DNA of 64,000 nucleotides, from positions 27,002 to 91,001 of the forward strand of contig JAVKKH010000008.1 in NCBI GenBank assembly GCA_031296405.1, written 5' to 3'. Of this stretch, positions 41,843 through 52,615 are shown in pieces. Below the pieces are notes generated by a model. That model was not told the DNA's origin and searched no databases. It saw only the letters and a list, made by a program, of their open reading frames with translations. A program made the position numbers and the translations under genes. The DNA comes from Candidatus Tepidifontimicrobium thermophilum. GTDB taxonomy: Bacteria; Sysuimicrobiota; Sysuimicrobiia; Sysuimicrobiales; Sysuimicrobiaceae. Each line of letters starts with the position of its first letter. Position 1 is the first letter of the stretch.

Positions 41843-42819
41843 GGGACCTCCACGCCCACACCCCGCTCTGCCGCCCGCCGCAACACCAGCACTCCCACCG
41901 CCACGTCCTGCACGGCCACGCCCACGGACTTGAACAGGGTCACCTCGTCGGGCCCGCGCCGGCCCAAGGAGGGGTCGTCTACGAGCCGGCCAAGCTCCAC
42001 GGCGCGTCCCCAGTCGAAGGCCCCCTCCGCGGCGGCCTGGATCAGGTCCCCGGCTTCGGCCCGGGCCGCCTCCAGGCTGTCCACCACCACCCTTGCGTGC
42101 GCCACCACTTCCGCGGGGATCTCCCGCATGTGCGGGGTGAACGCGCCGATGGCGTTGATGTGGGCACCTGGACTCAGGTCGGAGGCCGCGAACACGGGCT
42201 CGTGGCTGGGCGTGGCGGTCACCACCACCTCCGCGCCCCGTACCGCGGCCTCCGGGGAAGGCGCGGCGAACACGGACGCGCCGCTCAGCCAGGGTTGTCG
42301 CCTGGCCCAGTCCACGAACGCCTCCCTGTGCGACGGGGTGGGACAGTACACCCGGACCTGGGTCACCGCGCGCACCGTGCACACAGCCTCCAGTTGCCTG
42401 CGGGCCTGTCCACCGCACCCGAACAGCGCCACCACCCCAGCCTCCCTGCGGGCCAGCAGGTCCGTGGCGAGCCCGGTCGCGGCTCCTGTGCGGAGCGCGG
42501 TGAGGGAGGCGCCTTCCACTAGACCGAGGGGCGTCCCCGTCTCCGGGTCCTGCACGAGCACCGCGGCCTGGATGGTGGGAAGCCCTCGCGCGGAGTTGCC
42601 GGGGAACACGGTCACCGCCTTCACGCCCAACCCCAGTCCCTCAACGAAGGCAGGCATCCAGAGGGCCGTCCCTGCGGACGTGTCCAGGTGCACCCGCAAA
42701 GGCACCTGTGCCTGGCCAGCCGACAGGGACCGGAACGCCTGTCGGACCGCCTCGATGGCATCCCGCATGGGCACCAGGCGGTCCACTTCCTCGGCGCTGA
42801 GCACCCGGAGGTTCGGCAC
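41833..42819 (-). CDS. Ornithine cyclodeaminase/mu-crystallin family protein
   Basis: A 328-residue NAD(P)-dependent enzyme. The N-terminal part has [28 protein letters not shown] and [18 protein letters not shown]; the Rossmann part has [17 protein letters not shown] and [11 protein letters not shown]. Members include ornithine cyclodeaminase, alanine dehydrogenase and imine reductases, which cannot be told apart here. Located between lon and ftsY on the same strand, with a ten-base overlap into ftsY. Confidence 0.85.
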   Translation of the reverse strand: MPNLRVLSAEEVDRLVPMRDAIEAVRQAFRSLSAGQAQVPLRVHLDTSAGTALWMPAFVEGLGLGVKAVTVFPGNSARGLPTIQAAVLVQDPETGTPLGLVEGASLTALRTGAATGLATDLLARREAGVVALFGCGGQARRQLEAVCTVRAVTQVRVYCPTPSHREAFVDWARRQPWLSGASVFAAPSPEAAVRGAEVVVTATPSHEPVFAASDLSPGAHINAIGAFTPHMREIPAEVVAHARVVVDSLEAARAEAGDLIQAAAEGAFDWGRAVELGRLVDDPSLGRRGPDEVTLFKSVGVAVQDVAVGVLVLRRAAERGVGVEVPWT

Positions 42820-42844
42820 GGGCCCTCCGAAGCCGCGCCGGGCC

Positions 42845-45274
42845 TCAGGCCTGGGGCGGAGGCGGCGGGGCTTGCTGCGGCAGCTCCACGGGGATCCGGG
42901 GGACCTCCAGGGCCGCTGGCGGCGGCTCCGGGGACGCGGGCTTGACCGGCGCGGGCAGCAGTGCCTCCTCCAGGACCTCGTCCATGTGCTCCACGAAACG
43001 GAACCGCAGCGCCCGGCGCACGTTCTCAGGGATCTCGTGCATGTCCCGCTCGTTCTCCTTCGGCAGGATCACGGTCCGGATCCCCGCCCGGTGCGCCGCG
43101 ATCACCTTCTCCTTCAGCCCGCCCACCGGCAGGACCTTCCCCCGGAGGGTGATCTCGCCCGTCATGGCCACGTCCTTGCGGACGGGACGTCCGCTCAGGG
43201 CCGAAGCCAGGGCGGTGGCCATGGTGATCCCCGCGGAGGGGCCCTCCTTGGGCTGCGCGCCCGCGGGCACGTGGATGTGGACGTCAAACTTGCTGTACCA
43301 GTCCTCGTCCACGCCCAGCCGGCGGCTGCGGGACCGCACGTAGGACACCGCGGCGTTGGCGGACTCCTTCATGACCTCGCCCAGCTGCCCGGTGAGGACC
43401 AGCTTGCCGTTGCCCTTCACCAGGGTGGCCTCCACGGTGACGATGTCGCCCCCGGTCTCCGCCCACACTAGGCCCGTGGCCGCGCCCACCTCGTCCTGCT
43501 TCTCCGCCAGACCGTAGCGGAACTTGGGCGGGCCGAGGAAGCGGTGCAGCATCTTCGCGGTCACCCGCTTGGGCGCCTTGGGGTCCCCGGAGGCCACCAG
43601 GGTGGCGACCTTCCGGCAGATGGTGCCGATCTCCCGTTCCAGGTTCCGGACCCCGGCCTCCCGCGTGTACTCCCGGATGATCCTCCGCAACGCCGCGTCC
43701 GTGATCTGCAGCCCGAACTCCGCCAGCCCGTTCTCCTTGCGCTGCTTCGGCACCAGGAAGTGGCGGGCGATCCCCAGCTTCTCCTGCTCGATGTAACCCG
43801 GGAAGCGGATCACCTCCATCCGGTCCCGCAGGGCCGGCGGGATGGTGTCCAGCACGTTGGCGGTGCAGATGAACATGACCTCGCTGAGGTCGAAGGGCAG
43901 CTCCAGGTAGTGGTCGCTGAAGGCGTGGTTCTGCTCGGGGTCCAAAGCCTCCAGCAGGGCCGCGGAGGGGTCCCCCCGGAAGTCCATCCCCAACTTGTCG
44001 ATCTCGTCCAGCATGAACACCGGGTTCTTGCTGCCCGCGGTCTTCATGCCCTGGATGATGCGGCCGGGCAGGGCCCCCACGTACGTACGCCGGTGGCCCC
44101 GGATCTCCGCCTCGTCCCGCACGCCGCCCAGGGAGATGCGGACGAACTTACGGCCCAGGGCCCGGGCGATGGACCTGCCCAGCGAGGTCTTGCCCACCCC
44201 CGGCGGGCCCACGAAGCACAGGATGGGACCCTTGGACTGCGGGCTCAGCTTGCGCACCGCGAGGTACTCCACGATGCGCTCCTTCGCCTTCTCGAGCCCG
44301 TAGTGGTCCTCGTCCAGGATCTTGCGGGCCTCGGGGATGTCCAGGCGGTCCTCCGTGCGCACGCTCCACGGCAGCGCCAGGATCCAGTCCAGGTACGTCC
44401 GGACCACCACCGCCTCCGCCACCATGGGCGGCATCTTCTCCAGGCGGCCCAGCTCCTCCAGGGCCTTCTCCTTCACGGGCTCCGGCAGGTTGGCGGCCTC
44501 GATCTTCTTCCGGTACTCCTCCACCTCCGCCTGGCGCTCGTCCTTCTCCCCCAGCTCCTGCTGGATGGCCTTCATCTGCTCCTTCAGGTAGTACTCGCGC
44601 TGGGACTTCTCCATGGACTTGCGGACCCGGTTCTGGATCTTCCGCTCCAGGTCCAGGATGTTGATCTCCCGCGCCAGCACCTGGGAGATGAACTCCAGGC
44701 GGCTTGTCACGTCCAGCTCCAGCACCCTCTGCCGCTCCTCGGTCTTCAAGGGCAGGTGCTGGGCCACCAGGTCCGCCAGTTTGCCGGGTTCCTCCGCGTT
44801 CATCACCGCCATGTACGCCTCGGGGGCCACGGTGCGGCTGAGGCGCGCGTAGCGCTCGAACTGGGAGGTCACCCCGCGCATGAGGGCCTCGATCTCCAGG
44901 GTCCGCTCCGTGGGGTCCTCCACGGTGCGCACGTGGGCCAGCAAGAAGGGGTCCGTGTGCACGAACCCCTCCAGGTGGACCCGGACCAGCCCTTCCACCA
45001 TGACCTGCAGGACCCCGTCCGGCTGCTTGCCCACGTTGAGGACCCGGGCCACCACCCCCCACTCGTACAGGTCCTCCGGCTTGGGGTCCTCCACGTTTTC
45101 GTCCCGCTGGCAGACCAAGGCCAGCAGGCGGTCGGACTCCAGGGACCGCTCCAGGGCCCGGACCGACTTGGGCCGGCCGACCCCGAGGGCGATGGGCATG
45201 TGCGGGAGCACCACCACGCCCTTCAGCGCGAGGACGGGAAGCTGCGTGGGATAGACCGTCTTCGTCTGGCTCAT
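42845..45274 (-). CDS. lon: ATP-dependent protease Lon
   Basis: An 809-residue LonA. N-terminal substrate domain ([15 protein letters not shown]), central coiled helix region, AAA+ domain with P-loop [14 protein letters not shown] near residue 355 and sensor motifs, then the protease domain with [14 protein letters not shown] (catalytic S680) and the partner Lys in [15 protein letters not shown] Pro-rich tail of about 35 residues follows the usual end. GGAGGTTCGGC precedes the ATG. It is separate from clpX by 160 bases containing GC-rich hairpins. Confidence 0.97.
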   Translation of the reverse strand: MSQTKTVYPTQLPVLALKGVVVLPHMPIALGVGRPKSVRALERSLESDRLLALVCQRDENVEDPKPEDLYEWGVVARVLNVGKQPDGVLQVMVEGLVRVHLEGFVHTDPFLLAHVRTVEDPTERTLEIEALMRGVTSQFERYARLSRTVAPEAYMAVMNAEEPGKLADLVAQHLPLKTEERQRVLELDVTSRLEFISQVLAREINILDLERKIQNRVRKSMEKSQREYYLKEQMKAIQQELGEKDERQAEVEEYRKKIEAANLPEPVKEKALEELGRLEKMPPMVAEAVVVRTYLDWILALPWSVRTEDRLDIPEARKILDEDHYGLEKAKERIVEYLAVRKLSPQSKGPILCFVGPPGVGKTSLGRSIARALGRKFVRISLGGVRDEAEIRGHRRTYVGALPGRIIQGMKTAGSKNPVFMLDEIDKLGMDFRGDPSAALLEALDPEQNHAFSDHYLELPFDLSEVMFICTANVLDTIPPALRDRMEVIRFPGYIEQEKLGIARHFLVPKQRKENGLAEFGLQITDAALRRIIREYTREAGVRNLEREIGTICRKVATLVASGDPKAPKRVTAKMLHRFLGPPKFRYGLAEKQDEVGAATGLVWAETGGDIVTVEATLVKGNGKLVLTGQLGEVMKESANAAVSYVRSRSRRLGVDEDWYSKFDVHIHVPAGAQPKEGPSAGITMATALASALSGRPVRKDVAMTGEITLRGKVLPVGGLKEKVIAAHRAGIRTVILPKENERDMHEIPENVRRALRFRFVEHMDEVLEEALLPAPVKPASPEPPPAALEVPRIPVELPQQAPPPPPQA

Positions 45275-45403
45275 GCCGAACCTCCGTCGGGTGCCCCTGC
45301 CGGCAGCGCACCCGAACCTCTACTCGTATTTACGCACACCACGGCCCCAGGATTCCAAGGCCGCCCGGCTGCCGGAGAGCCGGTGCCGGCACGTCCACGC
45401 GCC

Positions 45404-45428
45404 GCGGGCCCTGCCGGGAGGGACCCGC
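45404..45428 (-). terminator. Hairpin downstream of clpX
   Basis: GCGGG-T-CCCT pairs with AGGG-CCCGC in the minus strand, a nearly perfect dyad six bases after the clpX stop. No T-run follows, so at most a weak or Rho-assisted terminator. A further CCGGCT/AGCCGG dyad lies at about 45366-45384. An A/T patch TAAATA (45327-45332) further on is a possible lon -10 with no good -35. Confidence 0.35.
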
Positions 45429-45434
45429 GTACGC

Positions 45435-46700
45435 TCACGAGGCGGGCTTCTCCTTGGCCAGCCGTTTGGCCTCCGCGGCGGTGATGAGGATGGGCCGGGC
45501 CCGGCGCTCCACCGACTCCAGGGTGATGACGCACCGCTTGATGTCGGGCCGGGACGGGATCTCGTACATCACGTCCAGCATGATGTCCTCGAGGATGGTC
45601 CGCAGGCCCCGGGCGCCTGTGTTCCGCGCCAGGGCCTCCCGGGCGATGGCCCGCAGGGCGTCCTCCGCCACCACCAGGTCCACCCCGTCCATCTCCAGGA
45701 TCTTCTGGTACTGGCGGACCAGGGCGTTCTTCGGCTCCACCAGGATCCGCACCAGGTGGTCCTCCGTGAGGGGTTCCAGGGGCACCACCACCGGCAGCCG
45801 TCCGATGAACTCCGGGATCAGGCCGTAGCGCAGGAGGTCCTGGGGCATCACCTGCCGGAGCAGCTCCCCGGTGTCCCGCACCTTGGGGTTGGCCTGGGCG
45901 CCGAAGCCGATGCTGGACTGGCGGACCCGCGCCTCGATGATCTTGTCCAGACCCTCGAACGCCCCTCCGCAGATGAACAGGATGTTGGTGGTGTCCACCT
46001 GGATGAACTCCTGGTGGGGGTGCTTGCGGCCGCCCTGGGGCGGCACGTTGGCCACCGTGCCCTCCAGGATCTTCAGCAGGGCCTGCTGCACGCCCTCGCC
46101 GGACACGTCCCGGGTGATGGAGGGGTTCTCGGACTTGCGGGCGATCTTGTCCACCTCGTCGATGTACACGATCCCCCGCTCCGCCTTCTTCACGTCGTAG
46201 TCCGCCGCCTGGACCAGCCGCAGGAGGATGTTCTCCACGTCCTCGCCTACGTAGCCCGCCTCCGTGAGGCTGGTGGCGTCCGCGATGGCGAAGGGGACGT
46301 CCAGGATCTTGGCCAGGGTCTGGGCCAGGTGGGTCTTCCCGCAGCCCGTGGGCCCGATGAGCAGGATGTTGCTCTTCTGGAGCTCCACGTCGGTGGGGCG
46401 CCGGTGGGCGATGCGCTTGTAGTGGTTGTACACCGCCACCGACAGCACCTTCTTGGCCCGCTCCTGCCCCACCACGTACTGGCACAGGGTCTCGTAGATC
46501 TCGTGCGGCTTCGGCAGGCTGCGGGGGCCCCGTTCCTCCTGCTCCCCGTACAGCTCCTCCTCGATGATCTCGTTGCACAGCTCGATGCACTCGTCGCAGA
46601 TGTACACCCCGGGACCCGCCACGAGCTTGCGGACCTGCTCCTGGCCCTTCCCGCAGAAGGAACACTTCAACCGCTCCCGCTCATCCCCGAAGCGGAACAT
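45435..46700 (-). CDS. clpX: ATP-dependent Clp protease ATP-binding subunit ClpX
   Basis: A 421-residue AAA+ unfoldase. The zinc-binding domain has C13, C16, C35 and C38. Walker [19 protein letters not shown], Walker [14 protein letters not shown], pore loop GYVGEDVEN, and the IGF loop (SSIGFGAQ region is nearby; the ClpP-binding tripeptide is in that segment). ATG at 46700 follows GAGGGGG; the in-frame ATG upstream has no such site. Downstream of clpP by 87 bases, same strand. Confidence 0.97.
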   Translation of the reverse strand: MFRFGDERERLKCSFCGKGQEQVRKLVAGPGVYICDECIELCNEIIEEELYGEQEERGPRSLPKPHEIYETLCQYVVGQERAKKVLSVAVYNHYKRIAHRRPTDVELQKSNILLIGPTGCGKTHLAQTLAKILDVPFAIADATSLTEAGYVGEDVENILLRLVQAADYDVKKAERGIVYIDEVDKIARKSENPSITRDVSGEGVQQALLKILEGTVANVPPQGGRKHPHQEFIQVDTTNILFICGGAFEGLDKIIEARVRQSSIGFGAQANPKVRDTGELLRQVMPQDLLRYGLIPEFIGRLPVVVPLEPLTEDHLVRILVEPKNALVRQYQKILEMDGVDLVVAEDALRAIAREALARNTGARGLRTILEDIMLDVMYEIPSRPDIKRCVITLESVERRARPILITAAEAKRLAKEKPAS

Positions 46701-46787
46701 GCGACCCCCTCGCCGTCCTTGATCCCGGTCCCCTGTCACGGCCGCGCGAACCGAACCGTCCCACGGGTCCAGAGCAACTTCCCTGCC

Positions 46788-47396
46788 TCACCGCGCGAGC
46801 CGCGCCAGTTTCTCGCCGCGGGGCTCGATCACCAGGTCGATCAGGCCGTACTCCTTGGCCTGCTGCGCGCTCATGTAGAAGTCCCGGTCCGTGTCCCGCT
46901 CGATGCGCTCCAGGGGCTGGCCCGTGTGCCGGGCCAGGATCTCGTTGAGGATCTTCCGGAGCTCGATGACCTCCTTGGCCCGGATGGCGATGTCCACCGC
47001 CTGGCCCTGGGCTCCGCCCCACGGTTGGTGGATCATGATGCGGGAGTACGGCAGCGCCCCCCGCTTTCCCTTCGCCCCCCCGGCCAGCAGCAGGGCGGCC
47101 ACGGAAGCTGCCATCCCCACGCAGATGGTGGCCACGTCCGGCTGGATGTGCTGCATGGTGTCGTAGATCGCCAGCCCCGCGGTCATGGAGCCCCCCGGGC
47201 TGTTGATGTACAGCTGGATGTCCTTCTCCGGGTCCTCGTAGGCCAGGAACAGCATCTGGGCGATCACGAGGTTGGCCACCTCGTCGTCCACGATCCCGCC
47301 CAGGAAGATGATGCGCTCCTTGAGCAGGCGGGAGTAGATGTCGTACGCTCGCTCGCCCCGGGCGCTCTGCTCCACCACGATGGGGACCAGGGTCAC
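46788..47396 (-). CDS. clpP: ATP-dependent Clp protease proteolytic subunit ClpP
   Basis: A 202-residue serine protease. Catalytic triad visible as S98 in [10 protein letters not shown]123 in [10 protein letters not shown] and D172 in [22 protein letters not shown] forms the oxyanion region. Usual length. GTG overlaps the tig stop, giving a coupled tig-clpP pair. No N-terminal propeptide is obvious. Confidence 0.97.
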   Translation of the reverse strand: MTLVPIVVEQSARGERAYDIYSRLLKERIIFLGGIVDDEVANLVIAQMLFLAYEDPEKDIQLYINSPGGSMTAGLAIYDTMQHIQPDVATICVGMAASVAALLLAGGAKGKRGALPYSRIMIHQPWGGAQGQAVDIAIRAKEVIELRKILNEILARHTGQPLERIERDTDRDFYMSAQQAKEYGLIDLVIEPRGEKLARLAR

Positions 47397-48694
47397 GGCT
47401 CTCCCTCCTCCTGGGACTCCGGGCGACTCGTCGCCTCCGCGGTCACCGCACCGCCGGAGGCCCGCTCTACCAGGTAAGCCACCGCCCGGCGGCGCCGCAG
47501 GGACGCCCGCAGCCTCGCCATCCCTCCCGTGCGCTCGAGCAACTCCCGGACCTCCTCCGGGCTACGGCCGCTGTCTTCCGCCAGGTTCTGGACCGCCTGG
47601 GCCACTTCCTCTTCGGAGGGCTGGAGCCCCTCCGCCTCCGCCACGGCGTCCAGCACCAGCCGGGTCCGGACCCGCGATTCCGCCTGCGGCCGGAACTCGT
47701 CGTGCACCTGCTCGGCGGTCTTGCCCACCAGTTGCAGGTATCGGTCCCACGACAGGCCCCGGCGCCGCAGCTCCTCCTCCAGGTCCTCCAGCAGGCTGTG
47801 TACCTCCGCGTGCAGCAGGCTCTCGGGCACCTCCACCTGGGAGGCGTCTACCACCGCCTGCAACACCCGCTGTTCGTACTCCGCCCGCGCCTCGGCGCTC
47901 GCCCTGGCCTGCAGCCTTGCCCGCAGGTCCTCCCGCAGCTCCGCCAGCGTCTGGTGGTCGCTGGCGGTCTGCGCGAACGCGTCGTCCAGGGCGGGCAGCT
48001 CCCGCAGCCGGACCTCCATCACGGAGAACCGTACCGGCCCCGCTTCCCCTTCCCACTCCACCTCGTCTCCCGCAGACCGGCCTTCCAGCAGCGCGCTCAG
48101 GGTCTGGGGGGTCTCCCCACCGCCGACTTCCAGCATCAGCTCCCGGCCCTGTGCGAACCGGCGCTCGCCCTCCGGTGCCTGCAGGACCTGCACCAGGACG
48201 AAGTCCCCGGAGGACGCGGGCCCCTGCTTGGGCAGGAGCTGCGCGTACCGAGCCCGCAACGCCTCCAGGGTACGCTGGACCTCCTCCTCACCCACCCGGG
48301 GCTCGTCGAAGGGGATCCTCAGCTCGCGGTAGTCGCCCAGCTTGACCTCTGGCTCGACCTCCACCCGCGCGACCACCCGCAGGGGCTTGCCTTCCTCGAT
48401 CTGGGCCTGCTCGAAGCGGGGCCGGCTGATGGGCCGGATGCCGCTCTGCCGCACCGCCTCCCGGTACGCCTCCGGCAGCAGCCGCTCCAGCGCCTCCTCG
48501 TACACCGCGTCTCGGCCCACGTACCGCTCCACCACCGGGCGGGGAGCACGGCCGGGCCGGAACCCCGGGATCCTCGCCCGCTGGCTCACCTTCACGACCC
48601 CTTGGGCCACCGCCCGCGCCACCCGGTCCTCGGGGACCTCGATCTCCAGCACCGCGGTGCTTCCCGGCTCCCGCCGGACGCTCAACACCTTCAC
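47393..48694 (-). CDS. tig: Trigger factor
   Basis: A 433-residue ribosome-bound chaperone. The ribosome-binding domain ends in the signature [16 protein letters not shown]. The FKBP-like PPIase domain spans about 155-235 ([25 protein letters not shown]), and the remaining helices form the substrate cradle. GTG at 48694 follows CAGGAGGTCGAAGG. First protein gene after the two tRNAs on this strand. Confidence 0.96.
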   Translation of the reverse strand: MKVLSVRREPGSTAVLEIEVPEDRVARAVAQGVVKVSQRARIPGFRPGRAPRPVVERYVGRDAVYEEALERLLPEAYREAVRQSGIRPISRPRFEQAQIEEGKPLRVVARVEVEPEVKLGDYRELRIPFDEPRVGEEEVQRTLEALRARYAQLLPKQGPASSGDFVLVQVLQAPEGERRFAQGRELMLEVGGGETPQTLSALLEGRSAGDEVEWEGEAGPVRFSVMEVRLRELPALDDAFAQTASDHQTLAELREDLRARLQARASAEARAEYEQRVLQAVVDASQVEVPESLLHAEVHSLLEDLEEELRRRGLSWDRYLQLVGKTAEQVHDEFRPQAESRVRTRLVLDAVAEAEGLQPSEEEVAQAVQNLAEDSGRSPEEVRELLERTGGMARLRASLRRRRAVAYLVERASGGAVTAEATSRPESQEEGEP

Positions 48695-48729
48695 CCTTCG
48701 ACCTCCTGAACCGCCTTACAGCGCCTCCC

Positions 48730-48815
48730 TGGTGCGGGCGGAGGGATTCGAACCCCCACGGGATACAGCCCACGGGATCCTAAGTCCCGCGCGTCTACCG
48801 TTCCGCCACGCCCGC
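48730..48815 (-). tRNA. tRNA-Leu (anticodon UAG)
   Basis: An 86-base class II tRNA with encoded CCA. Acceptor arms GCGGGCG and CGCCCGC pair perfectly, discriminator A. Anticodon loop CUUAGGA gives UAG. A long variable arm (CCCGUGGGCUGUAUCCCGUGGG area) and T loop GGGTTCGAATCC are present. Reads CUN leucine codons. Confidence 0.95.
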
Positions 48816-48848
48816 CCCGGTCCCAGCCTCCTGCCAAGAAAACGTCGA

Positions 48849-48870
48849 ACCCCGCAGCTGCCTGCGGGGT
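48849..48870 (-). terminator. Hairpin between the two tRNA genes
   Basis: A perfect nine-base-pair dyad ACCCCGCAG/CTGCGGGGT with a GCAG loop, 60 bases after tRNA-Lys. In the minus strand a TTTT lies ten bases further on. It may terminate or process the tRNA-Lys transcript. Confidence 0.4.
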
Positions 48871-48929
48871 GTATGCAACCACCTTGCCGGACCCCGCGGC
48901 GTCCCCGCGGGCCGCCCTGTTTGCACCTC

Positions 48930-49005
48930 TGGAGGGCCGTGCAGGACTCGAACCTGCAACCTTGGGATTAAGAGTCCCCTGCTCTACCAGTTGAGCTAAC
49001 GGCCC
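48930..49005 (-). tRNA. tRNA-Lys (anticodon CUU)
   Basis: A 76-base tRNA with encoded CCA. Acceptor GGGCCGT/ACGGCCC, D stem GCTC/GAGC and T arm GCAGG-TTCGAGT-CCTGC are perfect. The anticodon loop CUCUUAA gives CUU (AAG codons). Two oddities: the discriminator base is U, where lysine tRNAs usually have A, and the outermost anticodon-stem pair is G27-A43. Confidence 0.93.
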
Positions 49006-49012
49006 ACCGCGG

Positions 49013-49041
49013 ATTTTACCAACGGCCCAGAGGGGTGTCCA
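49013..49041 (-). promoter_or_regulatory. tRNA-Lys promoter
   Basis: Minus-strand TGGACA (49036-49041), 17 bases, TAAAAT (49013-49018): five of six matches in both hexamers. Only seven bases separate the -10 from the mature tRNA 5' end, so transcription probably starts at or one base before G1. Confidence 0.75.
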
Positions 49042-49090
49042 GAACGTCCGGTCGCCTTCAGGCTCCTCCGTCGCCCTCCCCGTCGAGCCC

Positions 49091-50770
49091 TCAGAGCACC
49101 GCCGGCTCGCGGTACTCGCCCCACACGGCGCGGAAGACGTCGCAGATCTCCCCCAGAGTGGCGTACGCCTTCACCGCCTCCAGGATGGGGTACATGGTGT
49201 TGCCGCCGGCTTCCGCCACACGGCGCAGCTCCTCCAGGCACGCCCGGACCCGCTCCGGGTCCCGCTCCGCCCGGACCCGCTTCAACCGCTCCACCTGCCG
49301 GCGCTCCACCTCCGGCGGGATCCGGAGGATGGGGATGGGCTGCGGCTCGCCGGAGACGAACTCGTTCACGCCCACCACGATCTTCTCCTTGCGCTCCAGC
49401 TGCTGCTGGTAGTGGTAGGCGGCGTCCGCGATCTCCCGCTGGGGGAAGCCCGCCTCCACCGCAGCCAGCATGCCGCCCAGTTCGTCGATCCGCCGGATGT
49501 ACCGCCAGGCCTCCTCCTCGATCCGGTTCGTGAGGGCCTCCACGAAGTACGAGCCCCCCAGCGGGTCCACGGTGTTCGCCACCCCGCTTTCGTACGCCAG
49601 GATCTGCTGCGTCCGCAGGGCCACCGTGACCGCCTCCTCTGTGGGCAGGGCGTACGTCTCGTCCATGGAGTTGGTGTGCAGGGACTGCACCCCGCCCAGC
49701 ACCGCCGCGAGGGCCTGGAGGGCCACCCGGGCGATGTTGTTCAGGGGCTGCTGGGCCGTCAGGGAGACCCCCGCGGTCTGGGCGTGGGTCCGCAGCATCC
49801 ACGACCGCGGGTTGCGGGCCCCGAACCGCTGCCGCATGATGCGGGCCCACATGCGCCGGGCGGCCCGCAGCTTGGCGATCTCCTCGAAGAAGTCGTTGTG
49901 GATGTCGAAGAAGAAGCTGAGGCGGGGCGCGAAGGCGTCCACGTCCAGCCCCCGCTCGATCCCGGCCTGCACGTAGGCGATGCCGTCCGCGAGGGTGAAG
50001 GCAAGCTCCTGCACCGCGGTGGCGCCCGCCTCCCGGATGTGGTAGCCGCTGATGCTGATGGGGTTCCACTGCGGGGTCTCCCGCACGCAGAACTCGAAGG
50101 TGTCCACCACCAGCTTCATGCTGGGCCGGGGCGGGACGATCCACTCCTTCTGCGCGATGAACTCCTTCAGGCAGTCGTTCTGGATGGTCCCCCGCAGCCT
50201 GGACCGCGGGATCCCCCGCTGGTCCGCCAGAGCCACGTACATGGCGTACAGGACCGCCGCGGGCGCGTTGATGGTCATGGAGGTGCTCACCTCGTCCAGA
50301 GGGATCCCCTGGAACAGCAGCTCCATGTCTGCCAGGGTGTCCACCGCCACCCCTTCCCGGCCCACCTCGCCCACGGCCCGCGGGTGGTCGGAGTCGTAGC
50401 CCATCAGGGTCGGCATGTCGAAGGCCACGCTCAGACCCGTCTGGCCCTGCTGCAGGAGGTAGTGGAAGCGGCGGTTGGTGTCCTCCGCGGTCCCGAAGCC
50501 CGCGAACTGCCGCATGGTCCACAGCCGGCCCCGGTACATGGTGGCGTGGATGCCGCGGGTGAACGGGTACTCTCCCGGGTAGCCGATGTCCCGGTGGAAG
50601 TCCACCTGGGCCACGTCCTCCGGGCCGTACAGGCGCTCCACCGGCAGGTCCGACAGCGTGGTGAACCGCCACGGCCGCTCGGGCTGACGCTCGAGCGTCT
50701 CGCGCAGGGTGGTCTCCTCCCACCGCCGCCGCGCCGGCTCCACCCCCTCGCGCTCCCGCATGGCCGCCAT
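49091..50770 (-). CDS. B12-dependent acyl-CoA mutase large subunit, isobutyryl-CoA mutase type
   Basis: A 559-residue TIM-barrel catalytic subunit of the methylmalonyl-CoA mutase superfamily, without the cobalamin-binding domain. [14 protein letters not shown] and [19 protein letters not shown] are typical. The substrate-discriminating positions are F89 (in [10 protein letters not shown]) and Q207 (in EFIAQKEW). Methylmalonyl-CoA mutase has Tyr89 and Arg207; isobutyryl-CoA mutase has Phe and Gln. It should therefore interconvert isobutyryl- and butyryl-CoA or a similar branched substrate. ATG at 50770 follows GGAGGTGGTGGGG. Last gene of the dehydrogenase-etfBA operon. The small B12 subunit is not in the window. 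Confidence 0.88.
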   Translation of the reverse strand: MAAMREREGVEPARRRWEETTLRETLERQPERPWRFTTLSDLPVERLYGPEDVAQVDFHRDIGYPGEYPFTRGIHATMYRGRLWTMRQFAGFGTAEDTNRRFHYLLQQGQTGLSVAFDMPTLMGYDSDHPRAVGEVGREGVAVDTLADMELLFQGIPLDEVSTSMTINAPAAVLYAMYVALADQRGIPRSRLRGTIQNDCLKEFIAQKEWIVPPRPSMKLVVDTFEFCVRETPQWNPISISGYHIREAGATAVQELAFTLADGIAYVQAGIERGLDVDAFAPRLSFFFDIHNDFFEEIAKLRAARRMWARIMRQRFGARNPRSWMLRTHAQTAGVSLTAQQPLNNIARVALQALAAVLGGVQSLHTNSMDETYALPTEEAVTVALRTQQILAYESGVANTVDPLGGSYFVEALTNRIEEEAWRYIRRIDELGGMLAAVEAGFPQREIADAAYHYQQQLERKEKIVVGVNEFVSGEPQPIPILRIPPEVERRQVERLKRVRAERDPERVRACLEELRRVAEAGGNTMYPILEAVKAYATLGEICDVFRAVWGEYREPAVL

Positions 50771-50796
50771 CCCCACCACCTCCCCGATCCTGCGCG

Positions 50797-51783
50797 TCAA
50801 CCCTGCGCCTTGAGCCTGCGCACCTCTTCCGTGAGCTTCGGCACGATCTGGAACAGGTCCCCCACCACGCCCAGGCTCGCCACCTGGAAGATGGGGGCGT
50901 TGGGGTCCTTGTTGATGGCCACGATGTACTTGGAGCCCGACATGCCCGCCAGGTGCTGGGGGGCCCCGGAGATGCCCACCGCGATGTACACCGTGGGGCT
51001 CACCGTCTTGCCCGTCTGCCCGATCTCGTAGTCGTGGGGCACCCACCCGCTGTCCACGGGCGGCCGAGAGGAACCCACCGCGGCCCCCAGCTCCGCGGCC
51101 AGGGCGTCCAGCAGCGCGAAGTTCTCCGGACCCCGCAGGCCCCGGCCGCCCGAGACCACCACCTCCGCCTCCGTGAGGGAGACCCGCTCCCGCTGGAGGG
51201 AACGCGTCTCCGCCAGCCGGGCCCGGGGCTCGGGCACCTGCACTGCCACCGCTTCCACGTCCGCACTCCGCCCCTCCCGGCGCTCTGCGGGCGCGAACAC
51301 CTTCGGCAGCACCACCGCGAGGTGCGGGCCGTCCCCCACGTACTCCACCGTCCCCATGACCTTGCGGGTGTACATGGGGCGCCGCGCCCACAGCCGCCCG
51401 TCCTGCACCCACAGGGCCTCCACGTCCGTCACTACCCCGGCACCCACCCGCGCCGCCAACCGCGGGGCGCAGTCCCGGCCCCACGCGGTGGACGGGACCA
51501 TCACGAGCCAGGGAGCGCGCTGCTGCACGAGCTCGCTCAGGACCGCCGTGTAGGCTTCGGTGCTGTACGAGCTCAGGTGCGGGTGTTCCACGCACAGCAC
51601 CATGTCCGCGCCGTACTCCCCCAGCGCCCGCGGAAGCCCGTCCAGGGGGTGGCCCAGAGCCACCGCGGCCAGCCGGCCGCCCCGGCCGTCGGCCAGCTCG
51701 CGGCCCTTGCCCAGCAGCTCCAGGGTGATCCGGCGGGGGCTCCCTCCCGCGTGGTCGGCAATTACCCAGACGTCCTTTGCCAT
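50797..51783 (-). CDS. etfA: Electron transfer flavoprotein alpha subunit
   Basis: A 328-residue ETF alpha. The C-terminal FAD domain has [53 protein letters not shown] and [16 protein letters not shown], all conserved FAD contacts. It carries electrons from acyl-CoA dehydrogenases to the quinone pool. ATG at 51783 follows GAGGTGAG; a GTG three codons upstream is possible. Directly after etfB. Confidence 0.95.
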   Translation of the reverse strand: MAKDVWVIADHAGGSPRRITLELLGKGRELADGRGGRLAAVALGHPLDGLPRALGEYGADMVLCVEHPHLSSYSTEAYTAVLSELVQQRAPWLVMVPSTAWGRDCAPRLAARVGAGVVTDVEALWVQDGRLWARRPMYTRKVMGTVEYVGDGPHLAVVLPKVFAPAERREGRSADVEAVAVQVPEPRARLAETRSLQRERVSLTEAEVVVSGGRGLRGPENFALLDALAAELGAAVGSSRPPVDSGWVPHDYEIGQTGKTVSPTVYIAVGISGAPQHLAGMSGSKYIVAINKDPNAPIFQVASLGVVGDLFQIVPKLTEEVRRLKAQG

Positions 51784-51793
51784 GAGGCTCACC

Positions 51794-52582
51794 TCACAGG
51801 ACCTTGGCGGTTTCCTGCAGGAACTGCGCGATCAGCCGTGCCCCCTCTTCGGGGGAGTCGGGGGTCACCACCCGGCCCGCCTCGCGCCGCGGGGGAGGGT
51901 CGAACCGGCTGTAGCGCACCCGCGCCGCCTGGGCTCCCACCTTCCCGGGCTCCAGCCCCAGGTCCTGCAGGGTCAGGGTACGGATCTCCTTGCGCTTGGC
52001 TTTCATGATGCCGGGAAGCGTCGGGTACCGGGGCTCGTTGATGGTGCGCTCCACCGTGAACACCGCCGGCAGCGGGACCTGCAGCACCTCCACGCCCCCC
52101 TCCACCTCCCGCTCCACCGTGGCCACGCCGTCTGAGATGTCCAGCTTGGAGATCGCCGTGGCCTGGGGCAGGCTCAGGTACTCGGCCAGGGCGGGGCCCA
52201 CCACGGAAGCGTTGTCGTCAGTGGCCAGCCGGCCGCACAGCACCAGGTCGCAACGCAGCTGCCGGATGGTCTCCGCCAGCACGCGGGCCACCGCCAGGTG
52301 GTCCGCACCCTCCAGGGCGGGGTCCTGGACGTGCACGGCCTCGTCCGCGCCCATGGCCAGGGCCGTGCGCAGGGCCTCGGTAGCCCGGGCGGGCCCCACG
52401 CACACCACCGTTACCGTGCCGCCGTGCTTTTCGCGCACGCGCAGGGCCTCTTCCACCGCGTGCTCGTCGTAGTAGTTCAGGATCCAGTTGAGGCCCTGCT
52501 CCTCGATCCCGCTGCCGTCCGGCCGCACCCGGATGGGCTGCTCGGTGTCGGGTACCTGCTTGACGCACACCACCACGTCCAT
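51794..52582 (-). CDS. etfB: Electron transfer flavoprotein beta subunit
   Basis: A 262-residue ETF beta: MDVVVCVKQVPDTE start, LNYYDEHAVEEALR, the AMP-binding region VLCGRLATDDNASVVGP and EVPLPAVFTVERTINEPRYP-type C-terminal segment, ending in KAKRKEIRTLTLQDLGL. GGAGGGTGCCC precedes the ATG. It lies 33 bases after the acyl-CoA dehydrogenase; a palindromic operator-like site is in that gap. Confidence 0.95.
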   Translation of the reverse strand: MDVVVCVKQVPDTEQPIRVRPDGSGIEEQGLNWILNYYDEHAVEEALRVREKHGGTVTVVCVGPARATEALRTALAMGADEAVHVQDPALEGADHLAVARVLAETIRQLRCDLVLCGRLATDDNASVVGPALAEYLSLPQATAISKLDISDGVATVEREVEGGVEVLQVPLPAVFTVERTINEPRYPTLPGIMKAKRKEIRTLTLQDLGLEPGKVGAQAARVRYSRFDPPPRREAGRVVTPDSPEEGARLIAQFLQETAKVL

Positions 52583-52596
52583 GGGCACCCTCCTGT

Positions 52597-52614
52597 CTAC
52601 CAAACGTTCGTTAG
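52597..52614. promoter_or_regulatory. TetR-type operator-like palindrome before etfB
   Basis: The 18 bases CTACCAAACGTTCGTTAG form a near-palindrome with mismatches at two symmetric pairs. Its minus-strand core CTAACGAACGTTTG fits the pattern CNAACGNNCGNTNG described for TetR-family PaaR of Thermus; related regulators of acyl-CoA catabolism use similar AACG/CGTT sites. It lies between the dehydrogenase stop and the etfB ribosome binding site. No regulator gene is in the window. Confidence 0.45.
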
Positions 52615-52615
52615 C

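Noticed and set aside
49091..50770. Methylmalonyl-CoA mutase as the product name
   Set aside because: Residues F89 and Q207 contradict the methylmalonyl-CoA mutase Tyr/Arg pair, so I used the isobutyryl-CoA mutase type.
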